A stretch of 35,960 bases of DNA from NCBI GenBank assembly GCA_905203765.1, contig CAJKXC010000021.1, positions 1 to 35,960 on the forward strand. The letters run 5' to 3'. Below are positions 24,397 through 33,328 of the stretch, piece after piece. The DNA is from an uncultured Bacteroides sp. (GTDB taxonomy: Bacteria > Bacteroidota > Bacteroidia > Bacteroidales > Bacteroidaceae). How positions within the stretch are numbered: position 1 is the stretch's first letter; each line of letters begins with the position of its first letter. The notes below the pieces were generated by a model. It had not been told where the DNA came from. It worked only from the letters and a program-made list of their open reading frames with translations, and ran no database searches. Made by a program: the position numbers and the translations under genes.

Positions 24397-25835
24397 GGTA
24401 AGAACAACATGCTATCCGGCAGGGGAGTTTCCAGGATATTCCGCCCGGAATATCCTACTTCCAGCTCCTGACCCATATAGTTCTCAAAGTACAACACATG
24501 CAGTTCGTGAAGGCCTTTGTCCAGAGCAACCTTTCCTTCGGCACGGCGACCACTATGCCCACCGTCGTTATCAACCACCAATTTACCGTCAATAGATAGC
24601 ACCGAACCGTCGTCCGAGAAAGTGTAGAAGCGATATACACCCTTCTCGGGGATATTTACCAACGTACGGAAATCATAAGCAAAGTAGTCCTCGACAGCAG
24701 CTCCCGCTATCGAGAAGTTTTTCATTGTCCCCTCTTTCACCTTGGTGCAGGATGCAATGTCGGCAACGTGCTTGCACTTTCCTTCGTAATAGGTATATGC
24801 CACACCATGCTTGGCAGCGGGCACATCCTTTGCCGGCAGATAGGTCATACTCTGCTCTTCTTCCGAGTTCAGCCCCGAAGGATAGTAATAAGAAGCCTCC
24901 CGTCCCGAGGGAGTAGTAATCCATGTATCGAACTTATATTGTCCCTCATACAGCTCGATGATGCGGGCTCCTCTCGTCAATGAACCGTAGGCATCCATAC
25001 CGGTCACCCGTCCATATCCAAGAGCAATGCCCTTGTCAATTCCAATATAATCGTTATCGTGATCGTGTCCTGCAAATACTCCCATAACATCCTTCATTTC
25101 AATAATCGAGGCAAACATTCCGGAATTAATATCCGCTGAGGCAACGCCACCTTCCCTGTCATTACCATAAGTCTTTCCATCGCCTGCAAGTTCGTTATAT
25201 TCAATCAACGGAATATGGAAGAAAGCCAATGAAGGCACAGGCTTGCCGCCATTCCCCGCCGTAAAAGCTGCACTCTGATTGCGATACCATTCAATCTGGT
25301 TGAAGTGAATCCAATCGTAAGCGCCGTAAAGCTTATTCGGCTGGTAGTCATTAGAGTCCATGCAATAGAGCGATGCCGCTACTTTACCTTTCTCCGTGGA
25401 TGCATAAACGGGAATCACACAATTGCCGCATCCGATTTCATTCGGACCTTTCGCTCCTACATAATAGGGAGATTTTAAAAGGAAATCGTAAATCTCATCC
25501 CGTGTCAGATACTCTGCATCATGGTTTCCCATAGTCACGACAAAAGGGGTTTTAGTTTCATCAAAAATGCTGACCACCGCTTTCCAACCCTCAATGGCAG
25601 GATCGGCCGTCACCACATCTCCACTCAGGATGGCAATATCAGGGTGTTCGGACTTCAAGACCGCACGGATGGTTGCTTCTGTCTCGGCACATTTCGGAGA
25701 TGTAGGAGTCCAATGCAAATCCGTAAACTGAGCCACCTTAAACTTTCCGTCCTTAAAAGAGAATTGTTTCTGTGCAAAAGCCACTGCCGGCATACAGCCC
25801 AGCAGCACAAATAAAAGAATAACTATTTTCTTCAT
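24390..25835 (-). CDS. Secreted calcineurin-like phosphoesterase with C-terminal PA14 domain
   Basis: A 481-residue exported enzyme with a signal peptide (1-22, ending AFAQ). The two-metal phosphoesterase site is complete: Asp39 and His41 (FTDLHW), Asp73 (SGDVV), Asn104 and His105 (MGNHDAEY), His207 (FFHIPL), His257 and His259 (GHDHDND). It should hydrolyse phosphate mono- or diesters. From about 345 to 478 a PA14 domain (VYRFYTFSDDGSVLSIDGKL) may bind glycan; it closely resembles the end of the GH92 protein in the same operon. It is the last gene of the run, 12 bp after the GH20 gene, and its 3' end overlaps the converging regulator gene by 7 bp. Substrate is inferred from context only. Confidence 0.9.
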   Translation of the reverse strand: MKKIVILLFVLLGCMPAVAFAQKQFSFKDGKFKVAQFTDLHWTPTSPKCAETEATIRAVLKSEHPDIAILSGDVVTADPAIEGWKAVVSIFDETKTPFVVTMGNHDAEYLTRDEIYDFLLKSPYYVGAKGPNEIGCGNCVIPVYASTEKGKVAASLYCMDSNDYQPNKLYGAYDWIHFNQIEWYRNQSAAFTAGNGGKPVPSLAFFHIPLIEYNELAGDGKTYGNDREGGVASADINSGMFASIIEMKDVMGVFAGHDHDNDYIGIDKGIALGYGRVTGMDAYGSLTRGARIIELYEGQYKFDTWITTPSGREASYYYPSGLNSEEEQSMTYLPAKDVPAAKHGVAYTYYEGKCKHVADIASCTKVKEGTMKNFSIAGAAVEDYFAYDFRTLVNIPEKGVYRFYTFSDDGSVLSIDGKLVVDNDGGHSGRRAEGKVALDKGLHELHVLYFENYMGQELEVGYSGRNILETPLPDSMLFLPQ

Positions 25836-25847
25836 AATTCTTTAAGA

Positions 25848-28169
25848 TTAGTATATTTCTACTTCATCTATCGCTAACTCACTTTGCTGTCCCTCGTGGT
25901 AGTATCCCTTCGGGCATAAACCGCCACTCAGCAAATCCAGACGTACAAATACAGCTTCAGTCTCAGGGAACGAGAGAGAGGCCGGAAAACGAGTGCCTTC
26001 CGTCAAAGTAAAATCATACGTCAGTTCTTTATTACCCACCGGAACAAATGTCTTACCATCCATGGAAACGGAAACACTGATTGCCCTTGCCGGCCAAATG
26101 GTATTCCAAGGACGCCACAAAGAGGAGAAAGCGACTTCCTTCACACGCTGCGGCTTCTTCAGATTCACAACAATCTGCACACTATCCTGATAAAAACTAA
26201 TCCAGCGGCGCATATCACGGGCATATCCACGACGTCCATCCGTCAACCCAAAACCTTTATTCAGATGTTCCCATCCGGCTTCCGGGTTACATTTATAGTC
26301 ACAACCGGTCGCTTTATTTACAGCAAACCCTTTATGGGTTACTTTGCCTAAAGGCTTGCCACCCCTATAAACAGCAGCGTAGACCACCGCATCTTCACTC
26401 AGCGGTATCGGTGCCTTATACATAGCGGACGACGTCCCCACCACCGAATCATTGACCGCATAACGAATCTCGGCATCGGGGCAAAACGTTTGCAAGGTCA
26501 CCTCATAAGTTTGCCGGGAATCGTTCCATGCACCATTCAGGTTCACTTCGTAGAAATTGCGACAAGCATTGACCCCACAATAATCCAACCGTTTGAATTC
26601 CTTATCCAGCCTGTGGGCAAACGAATCGAAATTCTTATGTTCCGGTTGCGTCCATTGTACTTCGGACATTGCCAGCAGGCGGGGGAAAGCCATATATTCA
26701 AAATACTCAGGAGTCTGGATATATTCTCCCCAGATATTGGCTTGTGTTCCTATAATATAGGATTGCTCTTCGGGCGTCAGTACAGCAGGAAGCGGATTAT
26801 AAGCATACACACTGTCCAACGGAAGGAAACCGCCGATAGCCAACGGAGCGAACTCCGGACTTTCCTGGTAGTGATCTATATAACACTCGTCACCGGGCGT
26901 CATAATAACCTTATGCTTCTGACGGGCAGCTTCGATACCTCCCTTTTCTCCACGCCATGACATCACTGTGGCATTAGGGGCAAGCCCTCCTTCCAGAATC
27001 TCATCCCAACCGATGATATCGCGCCCCTTACTGTTCACGAATTTTTCAATCCGATGTATGAACCAGCTCTGCAACTCTTCCTCGTTTTTCAGCCCTTCCC
27101 GTTTCATCAGAGCCTGACAATCGGCACACTTCTTCCATGCTTTCTTCGGGGCTTCGTCTCCGCCAATGTGAATATAGTGGCTCGGGAAAAGGTCCATGAC
27201 TTCCGTCAATACATCCTCCAGAAAGTCGAACGTACCTTCCTTCGGGCAATAGACTTCATCGAAGACGTCGAAGTAATCGCGTACTACATACGTCTTTCCC
27301 AGTCCACAGGAGAGTTTGGGATAAGAAGCCAATGCAGCGGAAGCATGTCCAGGCATTTCTATTTCAGGGATAACCGTGATAAAACGGTCGGATGCGTATT
27401 TCACAATCTCCCTGATTTCTTCCTGCGTATAATATCCCGCCTGCTCTTTTCCATCAAAACGCCGGGGATAATAATAGTCTGAATGTCCCACTTGAGTCTG
27501 GCTGCGGTGGGAACCTACTTCTATCAGCTTCGGATATTTCTTGATTTCTATTCTCCAACCCTGATCATCCGTCAGATGGAAATGAAATTTATTCATTTTG
27601 TAGAATGCCATCAAATCGAGGAACTTCAGTACTTCTTCTTTGGGAAGGAAATTACGCCCTACATCCATCATGGCTCCACGGTGAGAAAAACGGGGAGCAT
27701 CCGTAATGCTGACGGCAGGAATTTCGATCTTCCCCTCGTACTTCCGACCGGTATCATAAATATCCGCCGGCATAAGTTGCAATAGGGATTGAACGCCGTA
27801 GAACAGTCCGGCAGCCGTTTGGTTGGAGCTAATCCTTATAGCATCGGAAGTTACTTCCAACGTATAAGCCTCATCAGGCAAAGAATCATTGATCGAAAGG
27901 TAAATATCAGCCGGAGAGGTTTGCGGCACGCTCTTCAACGTTACAGAAGTATTCTTCAATGAATTCTCCAAATAACGGAAAACTTTCATCGAAGCTTCTT
28001 CAGAAGAAACAGCTACCGTCCTTTCTCCCTGCAATTCATACTTTCCCTGCGACGGAACTATTTCGTTAGGCATAGGTATAATGCCGTAATCTTTTGCAGA
28101 ATCATGATTTCCTCCACCACATGAGAAAAGGGTAAATGACGCGGCAAGTATCCAATAAACTATTTTCAT
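25848..28169 (-). CDS. GH20 beta-N-acetylhexosaminidase lipoprotein
   Basis: A 773-residue surface or periplasmic lipoprotein (lipobox LFSC, Cys17). Domains: GH20 N-terminal alpha/beta domain at about 28-150; GH20 catalytic barrel at about 155-510 with the Asp338-Glu339 pair in HIGGDEAPKKAW and the substrate stretch FHFHLTDDQGWRIEIKKYP; a chitobiase-type C-terminal beta domain at about 555-615; and a discoidin (F5/8 C)-like domain at about 635-773. It removes terminal beta-linked GlcNAc or GalNAc by substrate-assisted catalysis. Next to mannosidases this points to N-glycan or similar host or yeast glycans. Its ATG overlaps the GH125 stop (ATGA), so translation is coupled. Confidence 0.95.
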   Translation of the reverse strand: MKIVYWILAASFTLFSCGGGNHDSAKDYGIIPMPNEIVPSQGKYELQGERTVAVSSEEASMKVFRYLENSLKNTSVTLKSVPQTSPADIYLSINDSLPDEAYTLEVTSDAIRISSNQTAAGLFYGVQSLLQLMPADIYDTGRKYEGKIEIPAVSITDAPRFSHRGAMMDVGRNFLPKEEVLKFLDLMAFYKMNKFHFHLTDDQGWRIEIKKYPKLIEVGSHRSQTQVGHSDYYYPRRFDGKEQAGYYTQEEIREIVKYASDRFITVIPEIEMPGHASAALASYPKLSCGLGKTYVVRDYFDVFDEVYCPKEGTFDFLEDVLTEVMDLFPSHYIHIGGDEAPKKAWKKCADCQALMKREGLKNEEELQSWFIHRIEKFVNSKGRDIIGWDEILEGGLAPNATVMSWRGEKGGIEAARQKHKVIMTPGDECYIDHYQESPEFAPLAIGGFLPLDSVYAYNPLPAVLTPEEQSYIIGTQANIWGEYIQTPEYFEYMAFPRLLAMSEVQWTQPEHKNFDSFAHRLDKEFKRLDYCGVNACRNFYEVNLNGAWNDSRQTYEVTLQTFCPDAEIRYAVNDSVVGTSSAMYKAPIPLSEDAVVYAAVYRGGKPLGKVTHKGFAVNKATGCDYKCNPEAGWEHLNKGFGLTDGRRGYARDMRRWISFYQDSVQIVVNLKKPQRVKEVAFSSLWRPWNTIWPARAISVSVSMDGKTFVPVGNKELTYDFTLTEGTRFPASLSFPETEAVFVRLDLLSGGLCPKGYYHEGQQSELAIDEVEIY

Positions 28170-29617
28170 AACGTTTGAGATAATAAGTCAGGATATTCTC
28201 GTATTGTTTTAAGTATGAGTTCGCCGAACAAGGTATTTGCCCATGCAAACCAGGAACGGGTAAAGTCTGCCGCATTCTCCGAGTTGAAGGACTCGTGCAT
28301 GAAGCCTGTATCTCCGTCCGTGTCACGCAACTGTTTCAGGCAGGCGCGTATTTCCCCGGGAGCATCCGTTGTAAGAGCTTTCATGATGATGCTCATCGGC
28401 CAGATATAGTTCAGCCCGACGTGAGGTCCTCCCACCCCTTCGCCGGCTTTCCCCTTGAAGAAGTAGGGATTATTGTCGCTCCATATCATTTTACGGGTGT
28501 TCTGGTAAAGAGCATCCTTGAACGAACAATAGCCAAGATAGGGAGCCGCCAGAAGGCTGGGCACATTGGCATCGTCCATGCAAAGCGCATTGCCGAAACC
28601 ATCGACCTCAAAAGCATAAACCCGCCCGCAAACAGGATGGTTGAATATTCCGTATTTACGAATAGCTGCATCCACTTCGTCCGCCAATGCCGTACATTCT
28701 ACGGCAAAGGCTTCATTCCTGTATACTGCCCGCTCTATCTCTGCCAACTGCCGCAGCGATACCACTGCAAACATATTGGAAGGTATCAGGAAACCGTATT
28801 GGGTAGAATCGTCCGAAGGACGGAAGGAAGAAACAATCAGACCGACAGGCTTGACCGGTGCTCCCCATCCGTTGTTTATCTGCGAATCAGTGGGACGGTC
28901 ACAATCGCGCATAAAGCTATATGGGCCCAGATTCTCTTTACGTTGCTGCTCCTTGAAAGTCCTGACCACAAGTTTCATAGCTTCGTGCCAGCGGTCATCG
29001 AACACAGAGGTATCTTTGGTCAACGACCAATAATGATGAGCCAGACGGATAGGATAGCACAAAGAATCTATTTCCCACTTACGTTCATGCAGCTCCTTTA
29101 CCATGTGCTGGGTATGGTCAGTTTCCCAATAGCTGCCCAGCGGGCCATCATTGAAGGCGTTGGCATAAGGGTCTATCAAGATGCATCCCGCCTGTCTGTT
29201 GATAAGTCCTGCCACAAGTTGCTGCAAGTCCTTATCACTCTTCATCAAGGGTAAATACGGCCATACCTGCGCAGAGGAATCGCGCAGCCACATAGCATCT
29301 ATATCACCGGTAATGACAAAGGTATCCGGTTTGCCATTCTTTATCGTATGTCTGACGGTTGTATCGAGCGTGTTGGGAAAACAGTTCTCGAACATCCAAC
29401 GAAGTTTTTCATCTTTTATCTTGGCCTTGGTCTCTTCAATGGTTGCATCTACCGCCTTTGATACGAAATGCCTCTTGTTCACAGGCGGGCGCAGAGAAAC
29501 ATATTTCTGAGCCGGCGCTCCGGATGAAGCAAACGATAGGGACGGCCGGATTGCCATAGCAGCTAAAGCGAGTCCGCTTGTCTTCAGAAAGTGGCGCCGC
29601 GACATATTTCTTTTCAT
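28166..29617 (-). CDS. GH125 exo-alpha-1,6-mannosidase with Tat-like signal
   Basis: A 483-residue exported glycosidase of the metal-independent GH125 family, whose characterised members are inverting alpha-1,6-mannosidases. The core motifs are GDIDAMWLRDSSAQVWPY (about 104-121), DPYANAFNDGP, a glycine-rich loop with GVGGPHVGLNYIWPM, and GFMHESFNSENAADFTRSWF near the C-terminus, which holds the candidate catalytic Glu. The signal begins SRRHFLK, a twin-arginine pattern, followed by a hydrophobic segment; whether Tat export operates in this organism cannot be seen. Start ATG at 29615-29617, 12 bp after the GH63-like gene. It would remove alpha-1,6-mannose once GH92 enzymes have stripped side branches. 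Confidence 0.94.
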   Translation of the reverse strand: MKRNMSRRHFLKTSGLALAAMAIRPSLSFASSGAPAQKYVSLRPPVNKRHFVSKAVDATIEETKAKIKDEKLRWMFENCFPNTLDTTVRHTIKNGKPDTFVITGDIDAMWLRDSSAQVWPYLPLMKSDKDLQQLVAGLINRQAGCILIDPYANAFNDGPLGSYWETDHTQHMVKELHERKWEIDSLCYPIRLAHHYWSLTKDTSVFDDRWHEAMKLVVRTFKEQQRKENLGPYSFMRDCDRPTDSQINNGWGAPVKPVGLIVSSFRPSDDSTQYGFLIPSNMFAVVSLRQLAEIERAVYRNEAFAVECTALADEVDAAIRKYGIFNHPVCGRVYAFEVDGFGNALCMDDANVPSLLAAPYLGYCSFKDALYQNTRKMIWSDNNPYFFKGKAGEGVGGPHVGLNYIWPMSIIMKALTTDAPGEIRACLKQLRDTDGDTGFMHESFNSENAADFTRSWFAWANTLFGELILKTIREYPDLLSQTL

Positions 29618-29629
29618 GGTATTGTTCTT

Positions 29630-31234
29630 TTAGTAGGTATGTTTACCGGGAGTTACGCTAATCTTCTTTTCCTTGCCGCCATAAAGCACTACCAACTCGA
29701 AACCGATATTGGTATCTACAGTGATACGCGGTTCATCATTTACCGAACGGCGGGCTTCAGCCTTCAAGCTGATCATTCCATCCGGGCCGAAAGGATAACG
29801 CTCTATTCCGTTCGCCTCCGTCAAGTTCATATCCCATACAATCTGCTGGTTGGTATAATCGCTTTGAATGCCAATAATGAACTCTATCAGTTCGGCAATA
29901 GGCGGAAGCCCTGCCCAACCCACAAATTCCTTTCTCGCCATAAATCCCGGCTCCGCCTTTTCGGGAGAATAATACTCCCAGAAAGTGCCTGTATTCTTAT
30001 ATACTTCCAGGACTTCTGCATAGTGGTTCAAGGCTATTTCCCGCGCCAGTTTGCGGTATCCCTTCTTCACAAGTCCCTGCATCACCATATAGTTGGTACC
30101 CGGCCATACTCCACCTTGCCAATAGCGTCCGTTTTCCTTGTACTTAGGATTATCGGCAGACAAAGAGGGTATGCGGCCTTTCCGGTTAAAAGTTGCCGGA
30201 TTGTCCAGTTCCTTCACCAGGCGGTCGAGTTGGTCGGCATCCAGGGCATCGGTATACAAAGCCCAATAAGCGCCTATTCCCTTCGTCTTGCAGAGTGTCC
30301 CGTCGGCATACTGGTCATAAAGAAAACCTGTCTTTTCATCCCACAGGTTGTCGTGGATATACTTTTTCAGCATCTTGGCTTCGTCCTCGAACTCCTCTAT
30401 TTCCTGCCAGCGCTCCAGGTAGAATCCCATCTCAAGCAACAAGTTAGCCGTAAACAGTTGCTGAAGATTGGTATCCAGCCAAACCATGTGCCCGTGGCTG
30501 TAGATAGGGCTGTATCCTGCCGGCACACGGGGCATATTGTCCATACCTGTTCCCCATCCGCTCGACCAATACGTTCCGTTCCGCCACGTGCGGTTAAGCT
30601 TCAACCACTTATAATAAGCACAGAGCACCGGAAATATCTTCTGCAAACGCTCCGTATCTCCGAATTGGTGATAATAGACCATCTCGCACCAAGGCATCAG
30701 GTTAGGACCGGTACTGACCGGATCATAACGCTCGAAACAATCGGCTCCGTCAGCCTTTATTTCACGGCAAATGAAACCGTCGGGATGCTGCTTGGCATAG
30801 AAATTATTCAATGTCTGCTGGAAAGGGAAAAAGCGCGTACCATAACGGGCAAACATCAGAATGAACGACGAATCCCACATGAAGATATTGCCATTGTACG
30901 CCGTATCCAGATAGCTCGATACAAACCCGGAGCCCGGTTGGGGAGCCCGAATGTTACCAACAGCTATTTCCCATGCTCTCCAGTACATTTCAAGTTCCTT
31001 TTCATGTCCGGCCCAAATAGGATTGGGAAGAATCTGCCGGGCTTCTTCGAAGCTCTTCGGTTCAATAGTTTCGGGCTTGGCTACACGATATTCATTCTCG
31101 GTAACCAAAGGTTCTTTTACATACGTATTCTTATATGGCAAATGATACTTCTCATCATTGCCGCAGCTCTGGGCTTTCAGCAAGGGAATTGCCGCAAACG
31201 AAAGCAAGCATGTAAATAAAATGTGTTTCAGCAT
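29630..31234 (-). CDS. GH63/trehalase-like (alpha/alpha)6-barrel glycosidase
   Basis: A 534-residue exported protein with a signal peptide (1 to about 21, ending LLKA). The fold is the (alpha/alpha)6 barrel shared by GH37 and GH63: FMWDSSFILMFARYGTR (116-133), SSGWGTGMDNMPR (224-236) with the candidate acid Asp232, GGVWPGTNYMVMQGLVKKGY, and NTGTFWEYYSP with the candidate base Glu420. GH63 enzymes remove terminal alpha-glucose from glucosylated mannans and N-glycan precursors, which would suit this mannosidase operon, but mannosylglycerate hydrolase or another alpha-glycosidase activity is possible. It lies 20 bp after the alkaline phosphatase gene. Confidence 0.85.
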   Translation of the reverse strand: MLKHILFTCLLSFAAIPLLKAQSCGNDEKYHLPYKNTYVKEPLVTENEYRVAKPETIEPKSFEEARQILPNPIWAGHEKELEMYWRAWEIAVGNIRAPQPGSGFVSSYLDTAYNGNIFMWDSSFILMFARYGTRFFPFQQTLNNFYAKQHPDGFICREIKADGADCFERYDPVSTGPNLMPWCEMVYYHQFGDTERLQKIFPVLCAYYKWLKLNRTWRNGTYWSSGWGTGMDNMPRVPAGYSPIYSHGHMVWLDTNLQQLFTANLLLEMGFYLERWQEIEEFEDEAKMLKKYIHDNLWDEKTGFLYDQYADGTLCKTKGIGAYWALYTDALDADQLDRLVKELDNPATFNRKGRIPSLSADNPKYKENGRYWQGGVWPGTNYMVMQGLVKKGYRKLAREIALNHYAEVLEVYKNTGTFWEYYSPEKAEPGFMARKEFVGWAGLPPIAELIEFIIGIQSDYTNQQIVWDMNLTEANGIERYPFGPDGMISLKAEARRSVNDEPRITVDTNIGFELVVLYGGKEKKISVTPGKHTY

Positions 31235-31254
31235 AGGAAATAGTTGTTTTTGAT

Positions 31255-32397
31255 TTATAGATTGAGCAACTTCTTTATCTTATCGAATACAGCCGTATTC
31301 TCAAATATTCCGGTGAACTCCTCTGATCCGGGGCCGAAAGCATATACCGGCACCATCACGCCACTGTGTCCGCCTGTAGAGAATTTGCATACGATTTTAC
31401 CTTCCGGCAAGTCGCCGTCCACCAGGGTAAGGCCACCGGTTTCATGATCGGCAGTAACCACAACAAGCGTTTCACCGTCTTTGGCTGCCCATTCGTAGAT
31501 AGCGCCGATGGTACGGTCAAAGTCATGCGTTTCCTGCATCAGCAGGTCAAGGTCGTTGAAGTGTCCGTAATCATCCAATTGCGAGCCTTCTATCATCATG
31601 AAGAAACCGTTCTTATTCTGATTCAGCAGGTCGATGCCTTTCAATGAAGCACGTGCCAACAGGTCGCCGCGTTCGGCAGGCAGCGGGGTATCTACCGGAT
31701 AAGGTACGGCGAATACTTTACCGCTTTGTATGGCTGCCAACTCGTCCCAACTACGGGGAGTCTGGAAACCTTTTGCACGCAATTCGCTGAACAGGTCACG
31801 TCCGTCCTCACGGTTTTCAAAAAGTTTGGCGCCACCACCGAATACATAGTCTGCATTACAATTTACATAATCCGCTACTATTTCAGCCTCGGCATCCCGG
31901 TCTTTATTATGGCAACAGAAATCGGCAGGAGTAGCATCCCAAAGGCGGCAAGTTACTGCCAAGCCTGTTGATTTGCCCTTGGCGGCAGCCAAGTCAACCA
32001 GTGATTTCAAGGGACGTCCTTCCGTATCCACGCCAACAGAATGATAATTCGTCTTATGCCCGGTAGCCAGAGCCGTACCGCCGGCACCGGAATCGGTAAT
32101 CAATTTATTGGCACAGTAAGTCTTTGACAAACCTACTGTCTGGCAATTATCTAAAAAGAGTTTACCCCGGTTGGCAGTCCATGCGGAATATACATGCATA
32201 AGGCTCATGCCGTCACCAATCATCAGGATGACATTCTTTATCTTCTTCCCGTGGGGCGGGGTTATCTTTGTTACTTCATACGGATGTTCCAATATGTATG
32301 TTTGTTCCTTGTCCCGACGGTCTTGCGCCCATGTACTGGCAGGTAATAATGCAAATACCAAAACAGCCAATACACAACTTCTCAATATATTTTTCAT
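31255..32397 (-). CDS. Secreted alkaline phosphatase (PhoA superfamily)
   Basis: A 380-residue exported phosphatase. Start set at ATG 32395-32397, preceded by AGGA; the frame runs eight codons further to a TTG but the signal peptide begins at the ATG (1-24, ending STWA). Metal and nucleophile motifs are present: Asp62 (MIGDGMSLMHVY), Ser103 (TDSGAGGTALATGHK), DYGHFNDLDLLMQETHDFD, TADHETGGL and STGGHSG. It should remove phosphate monoesters in the periplasm or outside. It is at the short end for PhoA-type enzymes. Position between an EEP phosphodiesterase and glycosidases suggests phosphorylated glycans as substrate, though scavenging of phosphate is the conservative reading. It is 46 bp after the EEP gene. 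Confidence 0.93.
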   Translation of the reverse strand: MKNILRSCVLAVLVFALLPASTWAQDRRDKEQTYILEHPYEVTKITPPHGKKIKNVILMIGDGMSLMHVYSAWTANRGKLFLDNCQTVGLSKTYCANKLITDSGAGGTALATGHKTNYHSVGVDTEGRPLKSLVDLAAAKGKSTGLAVTCRLWDATPADFCCHNKDRDAEAEIVADYVNCNADYVFGGGAKLFENREDGRDLFSELRAKGFQTPRSWDELAAIQSGKVFAVPYPVDTPLPAERGDLLARASLKGIDLLNQNKNGFFMMIEGSQLDDYGHFNDLDLLMQETHDFDRTIGAIYEWAAKDGETLVVVTADHETGGLTLVDGDLPEGKIVCKFSTGGHSGVMVPVYAFGPGSEEFTGIFENTAVFDKIKKLLNL

Positions 32398-32443
32398 TGT
32401 TCCTAATTTATTATTGTTCAATTCTTTTTATTCATACGAACTC

Positions 32444-33310
32444 TTATTCCACCGTTACAAGGACAGGTGCATGATCTGACAGGAAAGCATCGTTTTCAGT
32501 CTCTGCCAAGACACCATATCTCAAGACTTTAAGTCCGTTGCGCACAAACACATAGTCAATCAACGGACGACGGTCATAAGGAAGTTTTCCGAAATCATGC
32601 CAACTCCACGACGGACCGTAAACAATGGGAGATACACTACGCGAGTCCATCAGATGTTCAGGGTTAGAGGGGTCGGTTACATGTTTGATAACATCCGATT
32701 CCGGCTCGGAATTGAAATCTCCGGTAACGATTACCGGCAATCCGTCACTCAACTGATTCACTCTGTCCAGGATAAGGCTTATCCCTTCACGGCGGGCCAC
32801 TACTCCCACATGATCCAAGTGCGTATTCAATGCAAAGTATTCTTTGCCGGAAGTATTGTCTTTCAGCTTTGCCCACGAAGCGATACGCTCACAAGCACCG
32901 TCCCATCCTCTGGAACCGGCAACTTCAGGAGTCTCGCTAAGCCAGAAGTAACCGGAATCGAGCAAAGTAAAACGGTCTTTCTTGTACCAGAGGGCACTGT
33001 ACTCTCCTTTTTCTTTTCCGTCTTCACGACCTACTCCAATCACTCCGTATTCCGGCAAACGCTGCTTAAGATCTTCCAACTGGTTGTGAAGAACTTCTTG
33101 TGTACCCAGTATATCCACGTCATAAAAGCGGATGGCATTTGCGGCACGGTCTTTCCGGTACTTCCAGTTGTCCAGACTGTCTTCCGGGTTATCATAACGA
33201 ATATTAAAAGACATTACATTGACAGGTGCCGGTGCGGAAGCCTGTTGCTGTTTCACTTGTCCGCACGATGCAGTCAAGAATGGTAAAAGTAATAAAAATA
33301 ATTTTTTCAT
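32444..33310 (-). CDS. Secreted endonuclease/exonuclease/phosphatase (EEP) family lipoprotein
   Basis: A 288-residue lipoprotein (lipobox TASC, Cys16) with a complete EEP active site: NVMSFNIRYD, GTQEVL (metal Glu), NTHLDHVG, TGDFNSEPESD, and the final SDHAPV with Asp-His. EEP enzymes cleave phosphodiesters or phosphomonoesters in nucleic acids, inositol phosphates or sphingomyelin. Bacteroidetes carry many copies near glycan-degrading genes. Here it lies 18 bp after a GH92 mannosidase gene and before an alkaline phosphatase gene, so a phosphodiester-linked sugar is a plausible substrate. That is inference; nothing in the sequence fixes specificity. Confidence 0.9.
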   Translation of the reverse strand: MKKLFLLLLPFLTASCGQVKQQQASAPAPVNVMSFNIRYDNPEDSLDNWKYRKDRAANAIRFYDVDILGTQEVLHNQLEDLKQRLPEYGVIGVGREDGKEKGEYSALWYKKDRFTLLDSGYFWLSETPEVAGSRGWDGACERIASWAKLKDNTSGKEYFALNTHLDHVGVVARREGISLILDRVNQLSDGLPVIVTGDFNSEPESDVIKHVTDPSNPEHLMDSRSVSPIVYGPSWSWHDFGKLPYDRRPLIDYVFVRNGLKVLRYGVLAETENDAFLSDHAPVLVTVE

Positions 33311-33328
33311 GGCAATCTATGTTGTTAA

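Noticed and set aside
29591..31219. Long plus-strand open frame (542 codons) opposite the GH63-like gene
   Set aside because: The minus strand encodes a recognisable exported glycosidase with conserved motifs and operon spacing; the plus-strand product has no family character.
32398..32421. TTG start for the alkaline phosphatase
   Set aside because: The ATG at 32397 has AGGA upstream and begins a proper signal peptide.
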